This document shows positions 29,271 through 38,863 of a DNA stretch of 64,000 nt, in pieces. The stretch lies in assembly GCA_963700865.1 (NCBI GenBank), contig CAVOZC010000019.1, positions 62,001 to 126,000 on the forward strand, given 5' to 3'. Source of the stretch: CAVOGJ01 sp963700865. GTDB lineage: Bacteria; Planctomycetota; Planctomycetia; Pirellulales; Pirellulaceae. The notes under the pieces were generated by a model that did not search any database, was not told the DNA's origin, and saw nothing but the letters and a program-made list of their open reading frames with translations. The translations under genes and the position numbers were made by a program. How positions within the stretch are numbered: position 1 is the stretch's first letter; each line of letters begins with the position of its first letter.

Positions 29271-31127
29271 TCAAGAGCCGAACCAGAAGGGCAGCTTGTC
29301 GGCGGCACGGTGAAACAGATTCCAGGCCAGGGGCCGCCAGGCGGTGGTGATGGTTGCCTGGCCCTTCATGCCCGGACGGAAGATGTGTTGCGGATTGTCG
29401 AGTTGCACTTCAGCCACAAACACATTTTTTTGATCCAGTGTTGTCGCTTGCGGCGCCAGGCGAGTGATGGTGCCGGTCAGAGGTCGATGGGGAAAGGCGT
29501 CCAGTCGCGTGCGGACAGAGTCCCCGAGGTCGACGTGGGCGATCTCATCGTCGGGTACACGCACCTCGACCACCATCTGCTCAATCGGGCCAATTTCGAA
29601 GAGGGTCTGTCCCATTTTGAGGTGCGCGCCTTCCATTTCCCGCGGATCCCCATCGAGGATGACGCCCTCCAGCGGCGAGCGGATTTCCAATTGAGCGATT
29701 TGGCGGAGCAGCATTTGAATGCGTATTTCGTTTTGCTCGGCCTGCAATTGAGCCACCTGTGCGGCCGCCGTGTCGCCACGGGTCGTAGCGGCATCCTGCT
29801 CCTTGCTATGGCGTTTTTGCTCGGCGCGGGCGGCTGCCAATTGCCAGTCCATCTCCTGGCCGTCCATGCGGGCTACCACTTGATTTTCGACAACGGTATC
29901 ACCCGGTTCGACGAGAACGCGTTCCAGAACTCCATCATAGGGGGCGGGCACAAACCTTTTCCTTACCGGTTGAAGCTCCGTTGTGCATTTGATCTTGTAG
30001 GGGAAAGGCACGCAGAGCGCTCCTACCAGGATGGCTGCGATGAGCGACCAGCGGCGACGACGGCCCGCAGCGACTTTGCTGAGAGCCTTGCGGCCGCGTG
30101 CGACGAGGCCTGGTCGGCGAATCCGAATCGCGTCGACGGCGGCGCTGGCGAGTGGTTGCACATCGCTCATCCGCTCTAACCAGTAGCTCGGCGGATGGAC
30201 TGCCGGCTCCGCTTCCTTGACCGCGATGATCCAGGCGCCGACGCGGGTGTCACCCCGGCGTAGCGGTCCGGAAAGTAACGATTCGACTCCGCACAATTCC
30301 AGCAAGGCCTCTTCCGCTTCGGTCCGTTGTGACTTGGCCGATTGACGGCTTACGATCCGAGTGGTGTCGCGAATCAAGGCCTCCGCCATCAGTTCTTCGC
30401 AGCGGTCGGCCAACGGAGACGGTTGGGTAAAGTCAGGATTTCCCGACATTCCCGTCACCTGGCATTTGTATTTTCCGCGCGTGGTGCCGATCGCCACGAA
30501 GTGGTCTTCGAAGAGTTGCGAAAGCTGGCAGGCCAATTGGTAATAGCCTTGTCGCGTGTCGGTGACATGGCAAGCGTTCCAGAGTAGCTCCTGCTGGGTT
30601 GCCAAGCTATTTTCCGTGGCGTCATGAGCATTGGCAAACCAGCTCTCCAACTCCGCGGCGGCCAATTGCAACGAAAGCAGAATCGCTTCTCGCGAACCTG
30701 AAAAGGTATCGGCGAAGAGGCAAAGGACCGCCCACGGGTGGTGCACGGGGCCAACTCCCTCGACCATCAATTCGATGCCGTTGCCGACTTGCTCGGTCAT
30801 GATGCCTTCGCCCCGCTGGCACATGGAGCGGATCGTGGGCTCGATTTGCTGCTGCCAGGCGGGAATGCTTATTTGCGCGGCCTCTCGACAGACGATCGGC
30901 GTCACGGGAACGAGGGGCGTGTCACCTTGACGTAAAAACGCGAGTGCCGCTTGCGCTCGGGGGAGGGCGGCCAGATTCTCGACAAGTCGACCGAGCGAAT
31001 CGGCATTCACCGCACCGCCATCATGGCACGATTTGATAATGCTGCGCCAGTCGGCTTTGCGGCTGCTCGGTAGCAGGTCCGCATCCACGGACGGGGTGGG
31101 AAATTCTGCAGTAGTAGCACTGTTCAT
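29271..31127 (-). CDS. GAF-like/HlyD fusion adaptor protein (first copy)
   Basis: A 618-residue protein. The N-terminal 300 residues are soluble with two GAF-like halves (WAVLCLFADTFSGSREAILL, DHFVAIGTTRGKYKCQVTGM, LLSGPLRRGDTRVGAWIIAV). A single membrane helix follows (SLIAAILVGALCVPFPYKI). After it comes an HlyD-type periplasmic part: lipoyl half-motif APYDGVLERVLVEPGDTVVE, a coiled-coil hairpin (RAEQKRHSKEQDAATTRGDT), the second lipoyl half RSPLEGVILDGDPREMEG, and a beta-barrel end (FRPGMKGQATITTAWRPLAW). Such adaptors normally bridge an inner-membrane pump to an outer-membrane channel. The cytoplasmic sensor-like head is unusual. It precedes the M50-HlyD gene with touching ends, implying one operon. 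Confidence 0.85.
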   Translation of the reverse strand: MNSATTAEFPTPSVDADLLPSSRKADWRSIIKSCHDGGAVNADSLGRLVENLAALPRAQAALAFLRQGDTPLVPVTPIVCREAAQISIPAWQQQIEPTIRSMCQRGEGIMTEQVGNGIELMVEGVGPVHHPWAVLCLFADTFSGSREAILLSLQLAAAELESWFANAHDATENSLATQQELLWNACHVTDTRQGYYQLACQLSQLFEDHFVAIGTTRGKYKCQVTGMSGNPDFTQPSPLADRCEELMAEALIRDTTRIVSRQSAKSQRTEAEEALLELCGVESLLSGPLRRGDTRVGAWIIAVKEAEPAVHPPSYWLERMSDVQPLASAAVDAIRIRRPGLVARGRKALSKVAAGRRRRWSLIAAILVGALCVPFPYKIKCTTELQPVRKRFVPAPYDGVLERVLVEPGDTVVENQVVARMDGQEMDWQLAAARAEQKRHSKEQDAATTRGDTAAAQVAQLQAEQNEIRIQMLLRQIAQLEIRSPLEGVILDGDPREMEGAHLKMGQTLFEIGPIEQMVVEVRVPDDEIAHVDLGDSVRTRLDAFPHRPLTGTITRLAPQATTLDQKNVFVAEVQLDNPQHIFRPGMKGQATITTAWRPLAWNLFHRAADKLPFWFGS

Positions 31128-31164
31128 GATGAATCAATGTCTCACACGGTTGATATTCAGGTCC

Positions 31165-32024
31165 TTAAAAGCCGAAATCGGACTGACCGACATCGGCGTG
31201 ATCTTGCTGCGCTTCGGCTCCGGCAACTTGCACCAGGCACCGCATGCCGCTTTGGATCTCACCCTTCGCGTTGTCAATCACGCAGGTGACTTGCACCGTG
31301 CCACTCTTGGCATCCAGTACCGGCGACACCACTTCCACCTCGGATGGGACCAGGCGGGACAATTCGGGAATACGCAATTCGATGGGTGTGCCGACGTGGA
31401 GCGTCGCAGCGAACGTCGCAGATACGGGTAGCTTGACACGCAGCTTTTCCAACTGCACGAGCGTCATCATGTCCGCTTCGCCCACGCTCGTCGATTCACC
31501 CACTTCGCGGTAGATACTCGTCACAACGCCGTGGATGGGACTGCGCAAGCGTCGTTCTTCGATTTGAGCCAGAATGCGATCGCGTTCCAACGCGGCTAGC
31601 GCCTGTTCCTCGAGGGCGAGTTGATGATTGGCTCGGGCCACTGCGCAAATCCGTGGCGGTGCGCCGCATTTCGGCGGAAGAAGCGTGCCCTTGTTCGTCA
31701 AGACGCTGTAAGACCTGATACCGTTCCTCGCGCAGATCCAGTTCCGCCTGGGCGGCGGCAATCCGCCCACCACAGTTGCAGCGTGTTTCCGCAATCTTAG
31801 AGCGCTGCTTGCAAGACGCGGGCATCAAACTCCACCAATACCTGCCCCCGCTTTACCGGTTGCCCCTCGGTGGCGTTGATCCTGACGATCAGACCAGGCT
31901 CGCCAACCGCTGAAATATCAATGGTGCGAAAGGGTTCCGTGAACCCTTCGACGGTTCCCGCATGCGTCGCAAGAGGATTGGCGAGCATCAGCCAGCAGGC
32001 AAGACGGCAGGTAGGCTTGATCAT
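31165..32024 (-). CDS. Secreted HlyD/RND-type adaptor, frames disrupted
   Basis: A periplasmic adaptor. The ATG at 32024 opens a signal peptide (CRLACWLMLANPLATHAG) and the first lipoyl half (TIDISAVGEPGLIVRINATE, KRGQVLVEFDARVLQAAL). The coiled-coil hairpin continues in a second frame (AAAQAELDLREERYQVLQRL, DEQGHASSAEMRR). A third frame holds its second helix and the rest (LALEEQALAALERDRILAQI, RSPIHGVVTSIYREVGESTS, MTLVQLEKLRVKLPVSATF). The slips lie near 31800 and 31650; all three parts fit one protein. It is upstream of the GAF-HlyD gene on the same strand with a 37-base gap, so it is probably the first gene of this operon half. Confidence 0.75.
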
Positions 32025-32300
32025 CGGACGTCGATATCCGGGAGCTGAACGAATTGTGACAGTGTCGAGGCCGACCTCGATAGAAAAACTTAGTTCACTC
32101 GGCCCGGGTCGTGCCATAATTGTGTGGCAAATCCGCGAGCTTGCGATGCGATCGCTGCAATCGGAAAAATCGTCAACGCACGGCGATACTTTCCCTGGGC
32201 CGGGCCGGACTTTCGAATCCCGGCGGTTACCTGGGGACTAGCCTTTTGTCAGCAAGGCGGTGCGCACGGTCCGCACCCATCTGGTACACGAAGCAGCAGC

Positions 32301-34944
32301 ATGACGCACGACATTCAGGTCCATGAGCGGCAGTTTCTGGCCTCTCATTCAGCGGTTACGCTGAATGTGTCGTCCGTTCTCCGCATCACCGCTGGCCTGG
32401 CTTCCGTCACAACATTGGTTGTGTTGGCGGCGTGGGGCCTCCGCTTGCTGCCGGAACCCTCGGTCAATAGCGAAACGAGCAGGCGAGCCACCGCCAATCG
32501 GCTGACCCAGGAGGTGGCTCGGCTAATCGAAGCAGGCGGCGAGCGCCAGATCCATGATCGGTTGCTGGAGGAGGTAAATGTCCAGACCGATCTGCGCTAT
32601 GCGCACGTACAACGGCAGGATGGTCGCATTTCGGGCGTGGCTGGAGTCTTGCCCACGGACGAGCCGGGCCACTACTGCCAGCGGCCCATCTTTGTCGGGG
32701 GACATCGTTGGGGTAGCTTGTCGCTCAATTTCGAGAGAGAACGCGGACTCGGTTGGACCAATTGGGCACGCCAGCCGCGGATTCGCTTGGCGCTATTTTT
32801 CATTTCCGCCTCCTTCGTCGGTTATTACATTTTCTTGCGGCGAACCGTGGGCTCGATTGAGGCGACCGTGCCACCGCATTTCCGAGCCACGATCGATTCG
32901 ATGACCCAGGGCTTGGTGGTGCTTGATCGCAAGCAACGAATCTTGCTGACCAACCATGCGTTTGCGTCTTTGCGGGGCAAGGCCAGCGGGGAGATCGAAA
33001 GTTGCAATATCCGCGAATTGCCGTGGATCGGCACATCGGCAAACGACACGCCCTGGGTCCGCACGCTTCGTTCGGGCACGCCGGAAACGGGCTGTATGAT
33101 GCGATTGCTGGGCCACGATGGCCAGGAGCGGATTCTGCGTGTCAACGTGGCGCCTCTCCGAGACAATGGCACACTGGCCCACGGGGTGTTGATCAGCTTT
33201 GATGACGTCACCCTGCTCGAGGAACGCAATGCCGAACTGACGCAGATGCTGCAACGGCTGCGTGATTCTCGGGATCAGATTCACCGCCAAAATCAGGAAC
33301 TTCAAGTTCTGGCGACGCGAGATCCTCTGACGCATGCCTTTAATCGTCGCTGCTTCTTCGACCAGCTGAAGAACTTCTGGTCGGCATCGGTCCGATACAA
33401 GCACGCGCTCAGCTGTATCATGCTGGACGTTGATCATTTCAAGAATATTAACGATACGCACGGCCATGCCGTGGGAGACGCCGTGCTTCGCGGTTTGGCG
33501 GACATTCTGGCAAGGACGCTCCGCACTGCCGATATCGTATGCCGTTACGGAGGCGAGGAATTCTGCGTCCTCCTGCCGCACACGAGAATGGATGACGCTT
33601 TGCGGGCGGCTGAAAAACTGCGCGAAGCCGTGGAAGAAACCGAATTGGCCGGGGTCCGCCTGACGGTCAGTATTGGCGTCTCGTCCATCGAGTGCGGTGC
33701 CGACGCGCCCGAGCGGCTGATCGATCGAGCCGATCGGTCCCTCTACGAGGCAAAACGACTGGGTCGCAATCGAGTTGTCAGTTGCGACACGCTATCCGCC
33801 GGGGAGGCCGATCAAGTGGTGCCCGCGCTGTTGGACGAGCCACAATCATCTGGATGGACCTCACGCGGCACCAATCCCCTTCCAAACCGTGTCGGCGCTG
33901 ACCAACGCGCTTGCCTATCGCGATGCAGCGACCGCGGAACACAGTCGACGTGTCGCTGATATCTGCGTTCGCTTTGCATCTGATTTGATGTCCATGCGAG
34001 ACTGCTACATCCTGGAAAATGCCGCCTTGCTCCACGATATCGGCAAGATCGGCGTTCCCGACTCGATCCTGTTGAAGCCTGGGCGACTGACGGACGACGA
34101 ATGGAAGGTCATGCGGAGCCACGATCGGATCGGACAAGAGATCATCCGTTCGACTTTTGCCTGTGAAGAACTGGCGAGCATCGTTGAATCGCACGGTGTC
34201 CCTTTTGCGAAGGGAGGCCCAGAATTGCCGCTCGGTGCGAGGATCTTGGCGATTGCCGATTCCTTTGACAGCATGGTGACCGATCGCGTTTATCGATCGG
34301 GTCGTTCCGTGGAAGAGGCGTTGGATGAGCTAAAGAACTGCGCTGGCGAGCAATTTGACCCGGAAATCGTGGACCTGTTCATTTCCACGTATCACGCCCG
34401 CAAACAGGACCGGACTGCGGATCGGTCCGTGGTGAACAAAAAGATCGCCCTGCGGCTCGGCATGCAGATCGAGAGCCTGGCACGCGCGCTCGACGAGCAG
34501 GACATCGTCGGGCTGGCCGATTCGACCGTGGACCTGCTCGACACGACCGCCGCTTGCCAATTGGAAGAAATTGCCGCTCTCGCCAGCCAGCTCAATGCGG
34601 TGGCCACCCCCGGGGCTGAATGGACCGATTGCCTGGCACTCACGCTCGAATTGCTCGATTGCTGTCGCAGGGCACAACGCGTGCATCTGGAAAGTTGCGT
34701 GTCGGACGGCACGGCTCACTTTCCCGCGATTGGCATGCTACCAAGCAATCCAGCCGCCGCGGCGGCGAACGCGCCCACGAGAGTTGAGCCACACGTATTG
34801 CGTCACCGCAACCATTTCCCAGCCGGTGTGGGCCCTGTCTCGATCGCTGCGAGCCGCGCGCTGCTCATAGCGCTCCCGGACGATCAGCTCTTCTGCGGAG
34901 GTGCCACCGCAGGTGCGGCCGGGCGGGCTTGGACCCGCTTCTGA
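32301..34944 (+). CDS. GGDEF / HD-GYP-like c-di-GMP protein, frame disrupted
   Basis: A membrane signalling protein from ATG 32301. It has two membrane segments (about residues 30-50 and 160-180) enclosing a periplasmic sensor, a PAS-like domain (FRATIDSMTQGLVVLDRKQR), then a GGDEF domain. The catalytic loop is RYGGEEFCVLLPH (GGEEF at 417-421), and an RTAD inhibitory site lies five residues before it. Near 33865 the frame shifts and an HD domain follows (HSRRVADICVRFASDL, NAALLHDIGKIGVPDSILLK). Its second motif is degenerate: ESHGVPFAKGGPELPLGARI stands where HHE...GYP is expected. The last part resembles an HPt bundle without its histidine. It probably makes c-di-GMP; the phosphodiesterase half may be altered. 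Divergent from the HlyD operon. Confidence 0.8.
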
Positions 34945-35246
34945 ACATCCGTTTCCAGCACGCCGAACGCGGCTTCATGTCGCTGAATCGACATGCTCAA
35001 TGCGCCGAGTAATCGCTTGGCTGTAAAGAAATTCACGATGATCCGCTGCGAAATCGGAATCGACTCGGTCGGAACTCCCATCGGCTGATTATTGAGTCCA
35101 AAGTCAATGATCAACTCTTCAGGTGTCCCGGTAACGCGGCAAAAATTCGCATAGCAGGAGATCGTCTTGGAATCGTCAAACGTCACCTCGGGCCGTCGGG
35201 CAGGTGCCTCAGCTGCTTTTTGTTCCTGGTCGGTGTCTTTGGCCAT
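34884..35246 (-). CDS. DUF3467 protein
   Basis: A 120-residue protein with the DUF3467 signature CYANFCRVTGTPEELIIDFG and SIPISQRIIVNFFTAKRLLG, flanked by a charged N-terminus and an Ala/Pro-rich C-terminus (residues 100-120). The family is small, soluble and of unknown function, common in planctomycetes and some other bacteria. The start ATG at 35246 follows AGAAAGGTG. It overlaps the end of the convergent GGDEF gene by about 60 bases and stands downstream of the second M50-HlyD gene on the same strand, so it may belong to that operon. Confidence 0.85.
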   Translation of the reverse strand: MAKDTDQEQKAAEAPARRPEVTFDDSKTISCYANFCRVTGTPEELIIDFGLNNQPMGVPTESIPISQRIIVNFFTAKRLLGALSMSIQRHEAAFGVLETDVQKRVQARPAAPAVAPPQKS

Positions 35247-35503
35247 GACTCACCTTTCTGTGCATGCTCTCAGGTCCAGCCTGTGTGCCGGTTGGACGGA
35301 AACGTTACAAGGGTTGACCGGCATGATCGTTCCGGTAAGCCCCATCTTATCGGACTCCTTCCGGGCATCGCAATACGTGGGGCTGCACACTCGGCGGCGT
35401 CGAATCAGCAAACGACGAGCGGTCTGCACTCGTTTTGGCCCAGACTACGCGACTTGCCAGGCGACAAAAGGTGCCAGAACTGTTGCCACGCTGACGGCGC
35501 GCG

Positions 35504-37738
35504 TTACATGTAAAAATGGAACGTGCGGGTAAAATATTGCAACAGCCGGCTACCGAGTGTCTGATAACCGGCAAGGACCCGCGCGCGGCCACGGTAGCCA
35601 TCGCGATACATTCCTTCGGGGTCCTGGATCGGCACGATGACCCGATAGGTCGCACTTAAAGGCCGCTCCGTGCCGCTGGCATCCATCCGCGTGGCCAGGT
35701 CGCCGCCGGCTTTGTTGCCCAGTGCCATGGGCACCTCGCTCATTTCCTGAGGCGCGATTTCCTCGACTTCCCCTTCGATGGTCTTGTGGGTGACCGAGTC
35801 GAGTACCATTTTTACACGACTTCCGACCTCGATGAAGTTCACGTCGGCCTGGTCCACTGCCAGGACGGCTTCGAATTCACCCACACCGCCCACCTGGCAG
35901 ATGACGCTGGAAACTTCCATGAACACGCCGCGGTTTCTCGGATCGAGTGGCGAACCGGTCCAGGTGATCAGTTCGCCTTCGGGCGGCGTCTTTTCGGGGC
36001 GGAGCTGCGCCGAAAAGAGCATGCCGCTCGCAGGGGCCTTGATCGTTAGCTTGCGGTAATCCTCGACCCTTGCGTCAAGCAGCTTTTTCTTGGCGGCCCG
36101 CGTGGCCAGTTTGTCGGGAATGAGCGAATCGACCGTGGGGTCGTCCGCCCGCAATTTGTACAGTCCCTCCAGTTCCTCGTCGAGGATCTGGACTTCCGCC
36201 TGCAGGCGATACAGTTCCTGCTTGAGCTTGTCGTTCTCCATCACGGCAATGGTCTCGCCGACTTCCACGACCTGTCCCGGTTCCTTATCCACCTCAACAA
36301 TCCTGCCGGGAACGTCCGCAAACACCTTGCGAACTTCCCGCGGCTGCAACTGAAACGCACAGTGAACACTCTTGGGAACCGGCAGACAAAAAATGCCACT
36401 GATGACGGCCGCCACGATCGCGAGCGTGGCGTACAGACGAGGCCATTTCACTTGATCCATCCTTCCGGGGACGTGCAAGAACTTGGCGCCCTGCCAGGCA
36501 GGCTGCACCACGAGACCGAATAACCCCATAAGGGCAATAAGTTGACCGAGGACCTTCAAGCCATAAGGCTCGAAGACTTTGTTGAGGAAAAACAGAATGG
36601 AGAAGAAAATGAACCAGCGATACGCCACGGCCGCGACCGTGTACAAACCGAACATGGCCTGATTGCTCTGAGGAAGGAAGGGGTCCTCGGGCATTTCCAA
36701 TCCCAGGCAGTATTCGGCCGCCTTGTTTTGCAGAATCTTGCTGGCCTTCTGCCGCAAATTCGGGATCTCAATCAAGTCGGAAAGGATGTAATAACCGTCA
36801 AAGCGAAGCAGGGGATTGCCATTAAAAATCACGGTACTTACGGAACAGATGAACATCACTCGCAGTGCCAGGTGATTTAGCATTCCCGGTTCGCTGAACC
36901 ACCACACGAAGGTGGCGATGCTGGCCATGATCAATTCAAAGTAGATGCCTCCGGCACCAATCGCGGCCCGATGCCACTTGCTCGGCAGCATCCACGAATC
37001 GGAAACGTTGCAGTAGAGACACGGCGTCAGCACGAGAAACATGACGCCCATCTCGTGGCACTCGCCACCGTGGTGATGGCAGAGAAGTCCATGGCCAAAC
37101 TCGTGAATGATCTTCGTGACGCCGAGTACGATGGCGAGATAGCCCCAGTTCTTTGGCCCGAAGAACTGGTCAAAGCCAGGCAATCGGCTGCGGAAAACGT
37201 CGAATTGCACGCCCAGCAGCAGTAAGGCGGAAATGGCAAGTGCGATGAAGAAAGCGAAGGCCGTGGGTGAAAACAGCCACCGGGTGAATGGGTATAGCAG
37301 CTGCAGGATTCTTTCGGGATCGATTCCCTTGAAGCGAATCGCCAGCACGTTGCTCAGCTTGGACAGCGTCTCCTTTTGCGTGCGCTCATCGCGACGCTTC
37401 TTGAGCTGTTGACCCTGACCCGGTGAATCGGACAGGACGAGCCCGCTGCGATGCAAGGTACCGATAAAGTGCTGCAGGTCCTGGTAGGTGATTTTATGGG
37501 GAGCGAATTCGTCCTCGAAGCGTTCCTTGATCTCCTCGAGGCTGACATTGCCCTTCATCATGTTCAGAACCGCGAACTCTTCCTCCTGGAAGCGAAAATA
37601 GCGCAGCCCGATCGGTTCCTTGACCACCCAATAGACGCGCCCCTGGTACTTGTGCCGCCGCGCCGTCAAATCGGCACGCATCCGCAAGCCCAGTGGACGG
37701 GATGAACTGGCAACCAGGCTGTCAGCGAGTGAAACCAT
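35504..37738 (-). CDS. M50 zinc metallopeptidase fused to HlyD-type adaptor (second copy)
   Basis: A 744-residue relative of the protein at 27106-29247 with the same order. First, a PqqD-like N-terminal domain (GLRYFRFQEEEFAVLNMMKG, SLEEIKERFEDEF). Then an M50 membrane peptidase core with HEFGHGLLCHHHGGE (zinc ligands His212 and His216 with Glu213) and NPLLRFDGYYILSD (third ligand Asp314), with membrane helices before and after. Last, a HlyD part (FADVPGRIVEVDKEPGQVVE, coiled coil RLQAEVQILDEELEGLYKLR, IKAPASGMLFSAQL, DGYRGRARVLAGYQ). The two copies differ widely in sequence, so the duplication is old. A 90-base gap separates it from the HlyD gene upstream. It probably cleaves or extrudes a peptide; no substrate is known. 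Confidence 0.88.
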   Translation of the reverse strand: MVSLADSLVASSSRPLGLRMRADLTARRHKYQGRVYWVVKEPIGLRYFRFQEEEFAVLNMMKGNVSLEEIKERFEDEFAPHKITYQDLQHFIGTLHRSGLVLSDSPGQGQQLKKRRDERTQKETLSKLSNVLAIRFKGIDPERILQLLYPFTRWLFSPTAFAFFIALAISALLLLGVQFDVFRSRLPGFDQFFGPKNWGYLAIVLGVTKIIHEFGHGLLCHHHGGECHEMGVMFLVLTPCLYCNVSDSWMLPSKWHRAAIGAGGIYFELIMASIATFVWWFSEPGMLNHLALRVMFICSVSTVIFNGNPLLRFDGYYILSDLIEIPNLRQKASKILQNKAAEYCLGLEMPEDPFLPQSNQAMFGLYTVAAVAYRWFIFFSILFFLNKVFEPYGLKVLGQLIALMGLFGLVVQPAWQGAKFLHVPGRMDQVKWPRLYATLAIVAAVISGIFCLPVPKSVHCAFQLQPREVRKVFADVPGRIVEVDKEPGQVVEVGETIAVMENDKLKQELYRLQAEVQILDEELEGLYKLRADDPTVDSLIPDKLATRAAKKKLLDARVEDYRKLTIKAPASGMLFSAQLRPEKTPPEGELITWTGSPLDPRNRGVFMEVSSVICQVGGVGEFEAVLAVDQADVNFIEVGSRVKMVLDSVTHKTIEGEVEEIAPQEMSEVPMALGNKAGGDLATRMDASGTERPLSATYRVIVPIQDPEGMYRDGYRGRARVLAGYQTLGSRLLQYFTRTFHFYM

Positions 37739-37828
37739 CGGTTCGCGAAACGTCGAAGGTGATCTGGGAAAACGGTGCGGGCGGCCGCGGGCACCTGCCG
37801 CGAGGCATGCGGAAGGTCCATGCGACCC

Positions 37829-38800
37829 TTAAAATTCGGGAATATCCAATCGCATGCGGACATTGGGAATGCCAGGCCAGCCGGCGAGGTCCTCGGTGTT
37901 CTCGAATTCCGCCCAGATCGGGAAGTCGTCATTATCGCCCACGCGGACACCGACGTGAATGATGGTGCTGGGGATGTCGATCGTGGTTACGGGATTGCCG
38001 TCGCGATCAAAGCGCGTTGGCAGCTCAATGATGACGGGCAGGCCCTTCAGACGATGGGGTGGACAGTTCCTCAAGTCGATGTGTCCGATCACACGCAGCC
38101 GGTCCATGCGGATCAACTGCACGATCGGATCACCCGGCTTGACCCACTCGCCCACATGCTTCAACCGCTCCTGCACGGTACCGGAGACCATGGAGCGAAT
38201 CTCGTGGCGGGCGACCATTTCCTTGGCCAGTTCGTATTCGGCCAGTTTCACTTCCGCGGCGGCGCGTGCGATCTGCCGGTCATTGTCGGTTTTTTCGATC
38301 GACAAGAGTGATCCTTCCCAGTCGAACTTGCGTCGGCGGACCTCGGTCGGCGAGACGGCGCCGGCGGCTTTCTTATTCGCTTCCTCAGCCACCAGGTAAA
38401 ACGCCTCCCGCACCTCGGCCTGCTTCTGGGCATAACGGACTTCCACGTCGCTCTCCAGCTTGATCCATTCCGCCTTGTATTCCTGGGCTTTGACGCGGAG
38501 TTGCAGTTGAGCCACGATGTCATCGGTCTTGGCGATCACGTCGCCTTCCTTGACTTCATCCCCCACTTCCGGCACGAGGGTCAGCTTGCCGGATTCGGCG
38601 GCATACAGCACGGGCTCTGAAAGTGGCTGGACGATACAGTCCTTGATTAGCGTCACGTGCGCGTCGTTGGTGAGCCGTTCGCGATTCGTGGTGCGTGGCC
38701 GTGGCTCGGAAAAATCCGGCAGGATACTTTCCTGCGCGAGCAGTGGGCTGGCGGCCACTATCGCCAATGTCAGCGTGAGGTGGCGGACCTGATCAGTCAT
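37829..38800 (-). CDS. Secreted HlyD-family periplasmic adaptor
   Basis: A 323-residue protein with signal peptide (HLTLTLAIVAASPLLAQ) and ribosome site AGAGGGAT before ATG 38800. It has the adaptor layout: first lipoyl half AAESGKLTLVPEVGDEVKEG, a long charged hairpin (VRYAQKQAEVREAFYLVAEE through AAEVKLAEYELAKEMVARHE), second half SMVSGTVQERLKHVGEWVKP, and a beta-barrel region (VIGHIDLRNCPPHRLKGLPV). It lacks a membrane anchor, so it is free in the periplasm or held by partners. It lies between the M50-HlyD and GAF-HlyD genes, with 63 bases upstream and 90 bases downstream, in a single transcription unit. Confidence 0.85.
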   Translation of the reverse strand: MTDQVRHLTLTLAIVAASPLLAQESILPDFSEPRPRTTNRERLTNDAHVTLIKDCIVQPLSEPVLYAAESGKLTLVPEVGDEVKEGDVIAKTDDIVAQLQLRVKAQEYKAEWIKLESDVEVRYAQKQAEVREAFYLVAEEANKKAAGAVSPTEVRRRKFDWEGSLLSIEKTDNDRQIARAAAEVKLAEYELAKEMVARHEIRSMVSGTVQERLKHVGEWVKPGDPIVQLIRMDRLRVIGHIDLRNCPPHRLKGLPVIIELPTRFDRDGNPVTTIDIPSTIIHVGVRVGDNDDFPIWAEFENTEDLAGWPGIPNVRMRLDIPEF

Positions 38801-38863
38801 CTTTATCCCTCTTTTGTAGCGGTTGTGGGTGTGTTGGCCGTGGGCCCCAAGGCGACCGTGCGT

